Source: Theobroma cacao (taxonomy: Eukaryota; Streptophyta; Magnoliopsida; Malvales; Malvaceae). Taken from it: a stretch of DNA of 64,000 nt. The first letter of the stretch is position 1. Every line of letters starts with the position of its first letter. Position numbers and translations under genes: made by a program. The stretch lies in the NCBI RefSeq assembly GCF_000208745.1, contig NC_030857.1, positions 10,002,371-10,066,370 of the forward strand. The letters are read 5' to 3'. Under the pieces are notes generated by a model, which was given only the letters and a program-made list of their open reading frames with translations, did no database searches and was not told the origin of the DNA. This document shows positions 48,601-59,180 of this stretch, piece by piece.

Positions 48601-50265
48601 CCAAATTAATCCTCGAACTCCGAATCACCATATTAAGACATTCTAAGGTTCAATAATTCTCAAATATATCCTAAAATCTCTATTCAAACTAGTTCGAGGT
48701 TTTAATCGAATTAATTGTACCACTAGGTACTATACCGACTTTTAACGATTCTTCGAGGCATCCCAGTATGTAGATATGCTATCAAGTATATGAATGACAT
48801 GACAAGTATATAATAGAGTAGGGCTTGACAATTGTTCCCATAGAGAATTGTTTAATTCTTATTGTTAACTACTAAAATTATAACACCCTAATTTTATCCA
48901 AACAATTAAAATAAAAAAAAGCAAAATTAAAACTAATAAACTAAAACTAAAATTAAATAGTAAATAAAACTCACTACCAGACCTAAGATTATAATATCCC
49001 TCAATACTTCATCTGATTATTGTCTCTCTCTTTTAACTTAGTTTAATGAATTAAATTGCTAACCTCGAGTCCTAAATTATTTACAAGTCTCTATCGAGTT
49101 TCTCATAAAAATACCTATCCCAATTAATTTACTGTATGTCTATGCAAATTAAATTGAAGAAAGATTCATTAAGTTTGTGCTATAATTTTGGCTACGTATG
49201 GCTTATAGGTGTATGTTTACCCTATATGCAAATCAAATCATGTAATCAACAAAGTGTATTCGATCATACGATATTCTATTCAAGGTCTATCCAAATCTCC
49301 TTCGTCAAGGTTTAACCTAGGTTTCTAATTCAATCTAATTGGTGATTAGGCAATTAAAAGCATTTAGAATAAAATAAAATAAACAACTTAAATCTATCAA
49401 ACATAAGTAAAAGAGAGATAAATAATTCTGACTATATATTAAGTTCAATCATAATCTTAGATTAAAAATTTAGTTCCCTATCAAGTCACACCTTATCATC
49501 AAAAAAAATTTAAACATTAAGAACAAAACCAAGAAAATAAGAGAATAAAAGAAAATATAGAAAAACTCAAGAATTGTATTCTTGATTTTCAAATCTCCTT
49601 GAATCTTGCAAATTCTTCTTAGCTTCAATGACTCTGTGGCTCAACTCTCCGATGTTAATATGACGTTTTGTTTTTTTTTCTCTTCTAAAAGGTTGTTTTT
49701 ATAGGCTTTGAAGTTAGACCAAGTTGGGTGAAGAAAGAAGTCAATTTCACTTGGGATTTCCTCATCAAACTACGTAAGTCGTAACCTTGCCCAATTAATT
49801 AACAGAAATCATAATTGCTCTAAGACTGCTACAATGCGTCAACTTCGACAAGATTTTTGACTATCCTACAAGTTGAACTAGGCAAAGTGGTAAACATAAA
49901 AGTTGTAGATCTTTCTCTTAGTTCCAATGGTCTAACAATCGCTTCATTTAGAGCTCTGTAGAGAAAGTTATGGACAAAATATCGAAACATGTGCAGTGTA
50001 AGTCTGCACCTCAAAATTACTCTCCTTCTTTCACTAAACTTCTTCTTTCAAACACCTACAAAGCACAAATAAATCAATAACAACCTATCTTAACCATATT
50101 AACACCATTTAAGTATAAAATTAACTATGATTAGATTGACTCACCTAAAATAACTAATTTTAAAATAATTAAATAAAACCTAGTAATTTCCATGCATTAC
50201 TATAAAAACTAAGCCAAATTATTATCAAAATTAAGCTCAAATAACTCTATGATATAGAGTTATCA
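45664..50265 (-). repeat. 5' LTR of the Athila-like element, split by D1
   Basis: 45664-45731 and 48836-50265 together equal one LTR of about 1.5 kb, with D1 and a 5-bp duplication between. The plus-strand end is GATATAGAGTTATCA. Confidence 0.92.
45732..48830 (-). mobile_element. Solo LTR, family D, copy D1 (3099 bp)
   Basis: Plus strand TGTCACGACCCAGTACTCC ... GTAGGGCTTGACA. Target duplication ATTTT (45727-45731) / ATTGT (48831-48835); the undisturbed LTR copy supports the insertion point. On the minus strand a TATA box (CTTTATAAACTC) lies near 48200 and a donor-like AAGGTAAGAT at about 48063-48071. Shares its left start and several blocks (AACCCAGTGAGTAAGC, TTGGC-TTGGCTGAGTT, GCGCCTCTC-like) with D2. 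No coding sequence of its own. Confidence 0.9.
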
Positions 50266-51469
50266 GCTATGTAAGCCTTCAAGATATGTGGCTAATGGAG
50301 CATGCCTTTAATGTTACTCCCTTTAACTTAGGCAGATTCATGATAGAAAGGATGAGAGGAACATGTCAAGTTGATAAGGTAAATTACCATATGGAAACAT
50401 AATTATCTCTCTGATTAAGAAAAAGGGCATATGGAGTTCAAGATATGAAATGGACCAAGTGAAAAGTAGAGACCAGGCAATCTATCTAGGAAGTTTACCA
50501 AAGATGGGGTACAAACTAGAAAGAGAGTAGTTTGTCAAAACCCCCAAGATTACTCAAAGGGATGAACACTCCATTCTTGCTCAGACTCAGACAGCTTCCT
50601 CCCAGATCTCAAATGAAATGATTCTAAATTTGTTAATAAGAATTGATGGAAAACTCACTAACCAGTCAACAAGGATACAGAAAATTGAAGATAAGTTGGA
50701 AGAGCTAGAAAATGTGATCAAAGAAATAAGAAAAACAGCTTCTGGTCCTACTATTGAAGACAGTTCTGCAACACCAAGTCTAGCACCTGCAGAATAAGCT
50801 GCTGAAAGTCCTGTCCTCCAAGTTGAAGGTGATGAACAAGAATTTGTTCCAGCAAGGAAATCTCCCACTCTTGAGCCTCAAAATAAAGAAGAATCCAATA
50901 AAGGCATTGAAGTACTTGGATCCTTTGATGACAACTCTCCAGCACATGATGAACCACAACCAGAAAAACCATCTCCTTCTAACTCTGAGGAAGTTTCAAT
51001 AATGGATGTCTTTCATAAAATGGTCAGAGAAGAACAAGTAGAAAGAGAAGCAGCGAAGGACAAAGCTCAGAAGTTTGCATCTGCAAGGACTTCTCGTGAG
51101 TCACTTCACATTGCCATAGAAAGTGCACTTACTGATACAGAACAAGGGTAAACAATTGCTTCCACCAAAGATAAATCCATACCTACTAGTCAAGACAGAA
51201 AGACCATGGCAACAAAGATAAAATTCCTTAAGAGAAGAAAGTCTTCAAGAATAACTGAGAATGCCAAACCTTCAGTCAACTCTTCCAGTCAAGGTCCACT
51301 CCAAATTTCAAACAAATCTTCCCCTCACTCCTCACCAAGAAAATCCTCACCTGAGCCATCTCTTGAACCCCTCAATGTCATTTTGGCACTAATGAGTCTA
51401 TCCCTTCTGACTCCTCTCAAGCCAGTTGACTACCTCTATTTTTTTGCTGATGACAAAAATGGGGAGTAA

Positions 51470-52042
51470 TATGATAAAAAGCTTAGGGGAGATAGAACGT
51501 AAAAGAATTTTTTAAGGACAGTAGAAATGATTTAAGGGCAATTTAGGAATCTAAATCTAACTTTGATGATATGTTGAGCTGTTTATGTTATTTTGTGTAC
51601 TGATGGTGGAAAACTGGATGCTGATAACTTATGTTTATGGTTATTTTGTTGAATTGAATGCAAACTATTTCTAAAATAAAAATGGATACTGCTTATGTGT
51701 TTATGATATATGATATCTCTGTTGAATGGTTAATGGCATTTATGTTTGGAATAGATATGATGGATATGATTGGTTGAAAATATGCTGATGATATTGAATG
51801 ATATTCCTGTTACCTACAACTAATTGTTCTATAAGGATGTATAAAAATATTATGTCAAATGGTTGAATCTATACTTGTCATTTTCTTTACGAAATAGATA
51901 AAAACTTGCTAAAATGAATAATAAAATCATGCATACTCTAAAGGGGAGCACATACTCAGGGGGAGAAAATCCTCATTTTGTGCAGAATAAAAAGGATCTA
52001 ATAGACACTGTGCTGGTAATCAAGGAATGTTTTGTCATCATC
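51470..52042 (+). other. SIRE 3' untranslated region
   Basis: No supported frame. Contains purine-rich tracts (TTAGGGGAGATAGAACG near 51482 and CAGGGGGAGAAAATCC near 51958), a usual feature of SIRE elements. Confidence 0.7.
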
Positions 52043-52056
52043 AAAAAGGGAGAGAT
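52043..52056 (+). other. Polypurine tract of SIRE
   Basis: AAAAAGGGAGAGAT immediately before the 3' LTR. Confidence 0.9.
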
Positions 52057-53261
52057 TCTTGGCTCTATTAGTTTTTGATGATAATAAAAGATTCCCACTC
52101 ATCTATGTCTAACTATGCTACTTGAGTGTGCAAGATGAAAAATATATGCCAATAGTAAATTAATCACTAAAAGAAAAATATCAAATCCCATAAGAATGAG
52201 AAGCTAAAGTTGAGCCACAAAACAGAAGCCTTTTAGTTGGATAAAGAAGGGAGTTAGTCAACTAAAACTCAATAATGAAGATGGCTGGTTCAGAAAAAGA
52301 AACGACTTAATCGACTAAGAAGCATTGTTAGTTGACTAAGAGTTTACTGCTAGAACCTGAATTCAAAGACAGAAACGACTTAATCAACTAAGAAGTATTG
52401 TTAGTCGACTAAGAGCTCATTGCCAAAAACTGGGTTCAGAGACAGAGACAACTTAATCGACTAAGAAGTATAGTTAGTCGACTAAGAGCATTCTGTCTGA
52501 ACATTTGAATTTGAACACTAGAAGACAGATTAACGGCTAGAACAACTCCAAATTGTTTCCCAACGGTTAGAAATTATCAAACATCCATCAGAGTTAGTTC
52601 TTCAAGTATAAAAACCCTCCCCAACGGCTAAGAACAAGATCCAAGGCTTCCAAGATCAAAAAAAAGCTCAAAAACAGCAAGAAATTCTCTGCATACTTTC
52701 TATACTTCACTCCAATCTTTGTAATTGAGATAAACACTTTACTTTGTACCAATCAGATCAGCTTAGTGATCATAGGTACATCCTTATTTCTTTTCTCCTT
52801 GAATACTTAGAGTGAGCAAGTCACTCTAAGGGGTTTATTCAAGCTTGGGTTAGCTTGATTAAGTGCATAGGTTCTAACTTAGCCTAGGAAAAGTTAGTTT
52901 TAGGTTTTTGGTTGATCCCAGGAAAAACTATTGTTAAAGGCTATGGCTGAGCTTGTGAAAAGCCATTGTAAAAGCTTGGTGGAAGCTTGGGAATTCCACT
53001 GGTTTTAGTGATTTGGTTTGGAAAATCCTTGGTTCAACAATCACAGTAGTGGATATAGGTCTTTGAGCAAACCACTATAAATCTTTGAGTATTGTCTCCT
53101 CTGTTTTATTTTTCATTTTCATTCTTTCTAAAATCGTTCCATCATCTTGCATCATATTTCTCATCATTGATCTTTAATTTGTCCCCAATTCAAAATCAAG
53201 TTTAGTAAGAGCCAAAAAATACTATTCACCCCCCCTCTATCACATTTATTTGGGACCAACA
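52057..53261 (+). repeat. 3' LTR of the SIRE element (1205 bp)
   Basis: TCTTGGCTCTATTAG (TG decayed to TC) ... GGGACCAACA, followed by TSD TTATG. Palindrome minisatellite at 52300-52495. Confidence 0.95.
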
Positions 53262-53266
53262 TTATG

Positions 53267-53367
53267 AAGTTTCTTCTATTTTTAATATAGCTTATCCATC
53301 TCGTTATTGTGGAGAACATGAAAAAGACAGGGATTTTGAAGATAATTTTTCTCCAATCTAAGGAGAA
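53267..53367 (+). pseudogene. End of gypsy integrase, right of SIRE
   Basis: EVSSIFNIAYPSRYCGEHEKD continues directly from KLPKDY at 34357, matching the ATFNVADLSPY-type end of gypsy polyproteins. Ends near F-SPI-GEND just before the 3' LTR. Confidence 0.88.
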
Positions 53368-53731
53368 TGATACAGGAATATATTATTAGATTACTATTAT
53401 CTAGGTCCCACATAGGAATTATAAGATAAAATAAAAGTTTTAGTTTATTTAGGAATTATACTAATCCCACATAGGAAAGTAAGAATGCTTTTTTCCTTAA
53501 GAATAGTTATATAAAGCTCTATTGGGTTAATTGTTAGGTACATTCAAATTGAAAATAAAAAGAATATTTTTTTGAATAAGCAATGCTTATTTTCTCCAGA
53601 CTTTTTCTCAAAAGAGCAAGACATTCTATTATCTTTTGTTTAACCAACCCAAATAGAATTTTGGTCATTGTTCACCTTAGTGAGATTTCTAACCTTGCTA
53701 AGATTGGTGACGTCACAGCCCCTTGACATCA
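53368..53731 (+). repeat. 3' LTR of the gypsy element (364 bp)
   Basis: TGATACAGGAATATATT ... CCCCTTGACATCA, followed by TSD TTATC. Aligns with 27663-28095 apart from the duplication in the latter. Confidence 0.92.
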
Positions 53732-53736
53732 TTATC

Positions 53737-54628
53737 TTTAGAGGGAAAAGCTTTAATCCAAGCCAAATGATGGGCATCACCTTTTTCCACCATGCATTTT
53801 GGTGCTGAGGGAAATGGCAACTTGATCATATTCCTATTGATCTATGTTCGTGGAGCCTACTAGCATCAGCATGAACAATAAAAGGAAGAACAAAAAAAGG
53901 GTGTCAACTAGTCCCTCTACCCGCTGAAGCCCTTAAACTAAACATTAATGATGCAACAAAAGGTAAACTTAGGCCCACCAATATCAAAAGACTTCTCAAG
54001 GACCATTAAAGCTTCATACTGGAACCTTCTCCGAAAGCACTGGTATTGAGGACTCAAATTTCACTAAATTTTGGACCACACAAGGAGGAATCAACTTTTT
54101 TTCATCCACTTATGCTGCCTTTCACTCACAAGTAATGAAGAGTGATTCCGCTAACATCACCAATTAGGCTAAACACCATTATAAAGTCCCTTTAAGGATG
54201 AAAAATGTGCCCTATGGCATTGAAGGTTACTTGCACAATAACACAAAATTCTTTTAAACAAATCATTAAAGAAGCCAATAGCAAGGTAGAAGGGTTGGTC
54301 AAGGTAAGGGTTTTAAAAGACTCAAACTTCAGAGCCTACTTTCAAAACCAAAAGGGCAAGACAACATGAGCTCTCCAAATAATGCATGGGCTATTATTTT
54401 TGAGATTTCTTATCTATCTTTGTGTCTTCGATTTTTGAGAATGATGTTCTCGCTTTGTCTTTGTAGTCACAATGTCAAGCTGTATTTTTTCTACTTTTGT
54501 GCTGGAAGTAACATACCTCTTTTCGTTTGTATTCTGCTACCTTTATGATAGCACGCATGAAATGCCTTTTGTACGTCTCCTCAGGCGAGACCTTTATTGA
54601 ATAAATTCTACTTTAAAAAAAAAAAAAG
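53737..54628 (+). pseudogene. LINE-1 C-terminal RNase H domain, 3' UTR and poly(A)
   Basis: FRGKSFNPSQMMGITFFHHAFW (53740-53810) completes the ORF2 tail begun before 27662. An RNase H-like domain follows: a decayed LNINDATKGKLRPTNIKRLL near 53935, then SDSANITN-AKHHYKVPLRMKNV near 54145 and YLHNNTKF, with repeated stops. The 3' UTR runs to ATAAATTCTACTTT and an A-run at 54614-54627. An RNase H domain after RT is known in plant L1 elements. Confidence 0.85.
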
Positions 54629-57420
54629 AACTAAGTAATATCAAAAGGGATGTCATGAATGTGTTAAAGTTTAACTCAACAATACCATCAGAGAACATGG
54701 ATTGGTTAAACAAAAGCGGGGTTGGTAATTCAAAAAGTGTAGTGCACTCCAAATAAATCCAAAATGCATTGCTAGCTAAGGGAACGTATGCCCAAGTAAG
54801 CCCTATTGGTAGCTTCAATATGTTTTTAACCTTCTACGGTAAAGAAGAAATGGAAATCTTGCTAAGAGATTGTCAAATCATGTTCAAGGTCTGGTTTGCA
54901 AACTTGCTTCCATGGACAAATATTGAGAAGATGAGGAAAGTGAATGTGTGGGTCAAATTAGAAAAGGTACCTTTGCATTTGTGGCATGAAAAGTTCTTTA
55001 GTTTTATTGGTAACAAATGGGGTAGATTTGTCTTGGTCGATCAATCCACAGTTTTGAAATAAAGATTAGAGTATGTTCATATTTTGGTGGACGTGGGTAA
55101 TAAGTTAGAAATCCCTTCTTTGGTTCGTATATTAAGAATGGTAAAGAGTTTGCAATGGTGGTCTCTATTGTTAGACTTATTGAAGAAATGAAATCAATTA
55201 GGTTTAAGCATAAAGACGTAAGGAATGAAACCATTAGCGACTCCTCAAATTTCAAAGGAAGCGATAGCCGAGGCTGTATGTTCCAACAATGCCTCATTTA
55301 CCAAGCAAAATTCTAGAGAATGGGTGAATGAACTATCTAATGATAAAGCTACATACGGACCCTTGGATCAACTTACTCTCATCAAAGGCAAAAAAATTAC
55401 AAACTACGTGCTCATAGCAAACGAGGTCATTGATGAGACGAGGAAGCATGTAAAAGGGGCCTCTTTCTAAAATTAATTATTTGAAATGCAGATGATAGTA
55501 TGGACTAGAAATTCTTGGAAGATGTATTAAGGAAGATTAGATTAAAAACTAATTGGTATAAATGGATCATTGTGTGTATTACTTGGGCATTAGAGTCAAT
55601 GCTGCTAAATGGTTCCCCGACAAGACAGCTCAGAATAAAGAAAAGTCTTAAATAAGGATACACGTTCTTTTTCTTATTCAACTATGTTGCAAAGTCTTTC
55701 AATGTATTGATGAGTAAAGCCAAGTCGAGTAGTCTTTCTAAGGAAATTGGTATGGGAAAGAATGGGCTTGATATAGCTAAATTTGCAATACGTGGATAAC
55801 ACCCTTATTATTTGTAAACCTAATCTGGAGGCCCCACTGAATGTGAAAAGAACCTTAAGATCCTTCCAAGTGATATTAGGATTGAAAATAGATTTTAAAA
55901 ATGTAGTTTCTTCAAGATTTGTGTGGAACAACAAGTTCAAAAGTTATCCGCTACTGAAATCATGTGTAATGTTGAACTACTTGCTACTTATTTAGGGTTA
56001 TCACTTAAGACAAGTTTTAAATCCTTGAGTGTTTGTAAACTGGTTATGGATACATTTCAATCAAGACTTACGAGTTAGAAAGGTAAGCTACTATGTATCG
56101 ATGGAAGAGTTATTTTAATAAAATCCATGCATACGAGCTTACCAATTTATAATATGCCCCTATTCCAAATTCCTAGTGAGGTGAAAGAGAAGTTTGATAA
56201 AATCGAAAAAAAAAAAAAACTTCTATGGAATGGAGTCTCAAATGGAAGGAAAGTCCAGTTCATTGATTAGAACACCAACTATAAGCACATGGATAGCATG
56301 GGCTTAGCTTTAACTAATCTACAATTGAAAAATATTACTTCGCCAAATAAATGGATTTGGAGATATCGTGCAAAAAGTAATAGCTTATGGAAAAGAGTTA
56401 TTGATGAGAAAAACAAAAAAAATTCCATTGACTTTAGTCTCGATGGTTAGGAATAGTTAAAGCACTACGTCAACATGGGAAAACATAACAAGTTCGTTAT
56501 GCCCTTTCGATGGCTGCCATTCTCATGTCCTTTCAGGCGTGGGGTATCTGGTTAGTATTGGTAGTAAAAACTTTTATTATTGAGAGAGGAATGGATTAAT
56601 GGTTTGGTTCTTAAGTCATCATTCCTAAGAGCTTTGCTTTTGCAATAAATAAAAAGGGAGGATTATTGAGTATGATTTGGGATAATGATACTTGGCATTG
56701 GAAAATTGAGTTGGGAAGAAGATAATTTGTCTGGGAGGGGCAACAATGGAAGCAATTGTTGGGTATCTTAAACAATGAGTTCTTAGGTAGGGATTTCCAA
56801 GAAAAATTAATATGGAAAGGCTCTCATGATGGGAATTACTTAACTAATCTTTTTCCATATCAGTTCTTGGGAAACCAGAACCTATTCCTCAATGGTGAAA
56901 ATTGATTTTCTGTTGTATGAAGAAGAGTGTCGATGAAAGAAGAGTTGGTGAGGAGAGGACTGTCAGATAGAACCTTGACAATGTGTATCTTGTGTAAAAA
57001 CGAGATCGAATATGTAAATCATCATTTTTTCTTATGTATTGAATCATGGAAAATAGGATCATTGTGGTGTAATAATTGGGGAATTATTTAGGTCACACCA
57101 AAGGAGATTGTTTACTGTTAGCTTGGTACAGAACATATATGAAACTTGGAAGTGGTAAAGTTTGGAGGATGGTTTTTTCTCTTTTTTATTATTTTTTCAT
57201 TTGGTCGATTTGGTTATGTAGAAATGACATGGTTTCAAAAGTAAACTTGGGATGATAAGTAGATATTTGATGTTACTAAACTTCAGGTCGCAAGGTGGTT
57301 TAAAGCTCGTTGGATAGGAAACAATGAACTCATTATGAACCTAGTCTAATGCCAAGAATTTCTAAAGGTCCTAATCAAGAACAAGCTTAGAAGCAATGAA
57401 ACAAGTAGAAAAGTTAGCAT
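54629..57420 (+). pseudogene. LINE-2: L1-type element with internal deletion
   Basis: ORF1 (DUF4283-type) remains at 54770-55060: SFNMFLTFYGKEEMEILL, MFKVWFANLLPW, KVNVWVKLEKVPLHLWHEKF and FIGNKWGRFVLVD, the usual order. At about 55400 the sequence passes straight into the middle of ORF2 RT (NYVLIANEVIDETRKHVKG), so the endonuclease and first RT motifs are deleted. LNGSPTRQLRIKKSL lies near 55600; the catalytic box reads QYVDNT (55783) instead of YADDT. ICKPNLEAPLNVKRTLRSFQ follows. The ORF2 tail reaches FFIWSIWLCRNDMV at 57195-57240. Many stops. Confidence 0.88.
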
Positions 57421-57422
57421 AC

Positions 57423-57443
57423 ATATATATATATATATATATA
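57423..57443. repeat. (TA)n tract between two LINEs
   Basis: About 10 TA units. Read on the minus strand it follows GCTTAATAAAATTCCTCTT, so it is likely the simple-repeat tail of LINE-3. Confidence 0.85.
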
Positions 57444-59180
57444 AAGAGGAATTTTATTAAGCATCCAAATAATAGGAAATATAAAAGGGGTGGCAAAAGC
57501 CAACAAAAACAGATGCAGGTCCAAAAGGACCTTGTAACGAAGAGTAACCACCTAGTAACTACACCACTATAAACACAACATAGACACAGAAATATAGCCA
57601 CACAAGTTGCTTAAATATACATCAGCCAGAGAACAGAACATAATGGGATGTTATAACTCAGCTTAACATTTGTCAACAAATTCTGGTTACAAGTAGTAAT
57701 AGAGGAGATCAATACTAAATGCCATAGAAGGCAGGCACTTAACCAAATGCTAGCAGAGGCAGTTAAAACAGTAGATATCAACTTAATAATAATAGGTAAA
57801 TGGTAGTGGAAATAGCATAAACAGTAAGTAACATAAAAAGCAAAATAGTGTGCAATAAGCAGGCCAGAGCAGATGGCAGTAGAAGACAGCAGTCACCACC
57901 AAACAGAGAACATGGATGTTTTGTCAACTCCATATTTTGCTAAGTTGTCAGCAAAAGAGTTCCTTTCATTTATGGTGTGCTTGAAAGTGACTTCTCCAAG
58001 TTGCAGGATTAGCAAGTCAATCTCATTGAAGATTACCCACTTAGCCCATGGTCTCTTGTTGGGTTAGAGGACCCAAGACAAGGAGCTTCATTATGCTAGA
58101 AAAGGAAGATAAGGCGAAGAGATGAAGGGCTTACTTAATTGTCATTATCTCAACATAGTTATAAACTTGGATACCGAAGGGACCAAAGAAAACACTAATC
58201 ACATACCCTTTCTGAGTTTCTTAAAACTCCTTCACACCCAATAGGTCCAAGTTTCCCCTTAGCGAAGCCATCAATATTCAATTTTTAGTTTTCCAACGTG
58301 TGAGGGGTGACCATGGGACATGAAATCTATGGTGCAAAGGCGAGCATTTAATTCTGGTTTTCCACAATTCTATCCACCACCTAATTTCATCAATGAAGTC
58401 AAGCCTATCACATGCACATAACCAAAAGGCAGATCTTATGCGAGTAATGAAGAAGATCTCCAAGCTATCCCATTGTTTGTCATTGAAAACTGACTCATTT
58501 CTTACTAGCAAAAGGGACCATAATATTGCTCTGCAAACTATCATTCAACGTCGCATATTGGCCCCAATAAAGACATTGCGACTAGCGTTCTATGTAGGAA
58601 GCTATCATAAAAAAAGGCTGCCTATGTCAACACCAATTAAGGACATGACACCAAACCTTCTAACTAGGAAAGCATGTCAACAGGATGTGAGAACATGTTT
58701 CATCCTCAATCCCAAGCCAAACACACTTCACCATCTCCTCAATAAAGAAAACCCTCCGTTTGCTAAGAAAAGATTTAGTTGGCACTAAGGCAAGAATAGC
58801 TAGCTACATGGAGCATTAGACTTTTAGCGGAATGGAGAGCTTCCATATAGATGAGAACCAAATCAAACGATCATCTGGACTTGTGTTGAGGAGAGAGCTA
58901 CAAGCTTTAACTGAGAAATTGCCCTTGGGATCATGAAACCAAATGATTTTGTCATCTCAGTTAGGTAGAAAAGTGATATTTGGAAGCATGGCAACAAGCT
59001 CACAAAGAGTTTGATTTTCCAAAGAGTGAAAAGATCGGCGAAAGGGGATGTTCCAAGAGTTGTGATGCCATAAATCTGATACTTTTAATTCCTTGTTAAT
59101 GTATAAGGAAAACAGCCTCGAGAAGGTGTGGCAAAAAAGGTGTCCTTGGTTAACACCAATTCGCCTCCATGGAGAAGGAG
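57444..59180 (-). pseudogene. LINE-3: 5'-truncated L1-type ORF2 tail with RNase H domain
   Basis: Read on the minus strand from about 59150: FSRLFSLYINKELKVSDLW, WHHNSWNIPFRRSF, then DDKIIWFHDPKGNFSVKACS (about 58950-58890), the zinc-binding region before the ORF2 end. NESVFNDKQWDSLEIFFITR (58500) closes that part. An RNase H domain follows at about 58290-57890 (IDGFAKGKLGPIGCEGVLRN, NEIDLLILQLGEVTFKHT, INERNSFADNLAKYGVDK). The 3' end is GCTTAATAAAATTCC before (TA)n at 57443. RT is absent (truncated). Confidence 0.86.

Larger units (their letters stand above)
41107..50265 (-). mobile_element. Athila/Tat-like gypsy element, gag only, with nested D1
   Basis: Minus orientation: 5' LTR 45664-50265 (split by D1), primer site 45641-45658, gag, long non-coding interior, polypurine tract, 3' LTR 41107-42590. 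Target duplication GCTAC (41102-41106) / GCTAT (50266-50270). Interior is only about 3.07 kb; protease, RT and integrase are missing, so the copy depends on relatives. In about 180 LTR bases compared by eye (41281-41460 and 48962-49141) I count 8 differences, fewer per base than the SIRE LTRs around it, as expected for a later insertion. Confidence 0.9.
40388..51469 (+). pseudogene. SIRE envelope-like/third reading frame, split by the Athila element
   Basis: Begins MAKTTLPSSILEKKKG at 40388, with a stop soon after. A Lys/Glu-rich region follows (40445-40620), then the conserved-type region from about 40680 (FNEVPDIKEGL, LVKEFYASIAL, FVVRATNLGSLLKV). At 41106 the reading is interrupted; it resumes at 50271 (VSLQDMWLMEHAFNVTPFNLGRFM), then a coiled-coil-like LTNQSTRIQKIEDKLEELE near 50640-50710 and a Ser/Pro/Glu-rich tail ending VDYLYFFADDKNGE at 51469. 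Such frames after pol are known in SIRE/Maximus elements and have been called envelope-like; function unproven. I see no signal peptide or fusion motif. Stops and a frameshift are present. Confidence 0.82.
34363..53261 (+). mobile_element. SIRE/Maximus-type copia retrotransposon
   Basis: LTRs 34363-35563 and 52057-53261, perfect target duplication TTATG (34358-34362, 53262-53266), initiator tRNA primer site, polypurine tract, and gag, protease, integrase, RT, RNase H in copia order, followed by an extra reading frame downstream of pol. Without the nested Athila-like element (41107-50265) it is about 9.7 kb, normal for this clade. By eye I count about 10 LTR differences in the 120 bases after 34381 and 52077. 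Many stops; the RT core is deleted. Confidence 0.94.
27663..53731 (+). mobile_element. Gypsy (chromovirus-like) retrotransposon, split by SIRE and family B LTR
   Basis: LTRs at 27663-28095 and 53368-53731, perfect target duplication TTATC (27658-27662, 53732-53736), initiator-tRNA primer site, gag, protease and integrase C-terminus in gypsy order. Net length without nested elements is only about 3.3 kb. The reverse transcriptase, RNase H and most of the integrase are deleted (protease coding is followed almost directly by integrase coding across the family B insertion). Reina/CRM-like by short LTRs and gag/protease wording; no chromodomain seen. Confidence 0.9.

Noticed and set aside
58393..58788. 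131-residue plus-strand open frame
   Set aside because: Antisense to LINE-3 ORF2, whose RNase H and zinc-binding motifs read clearly on the other strand.
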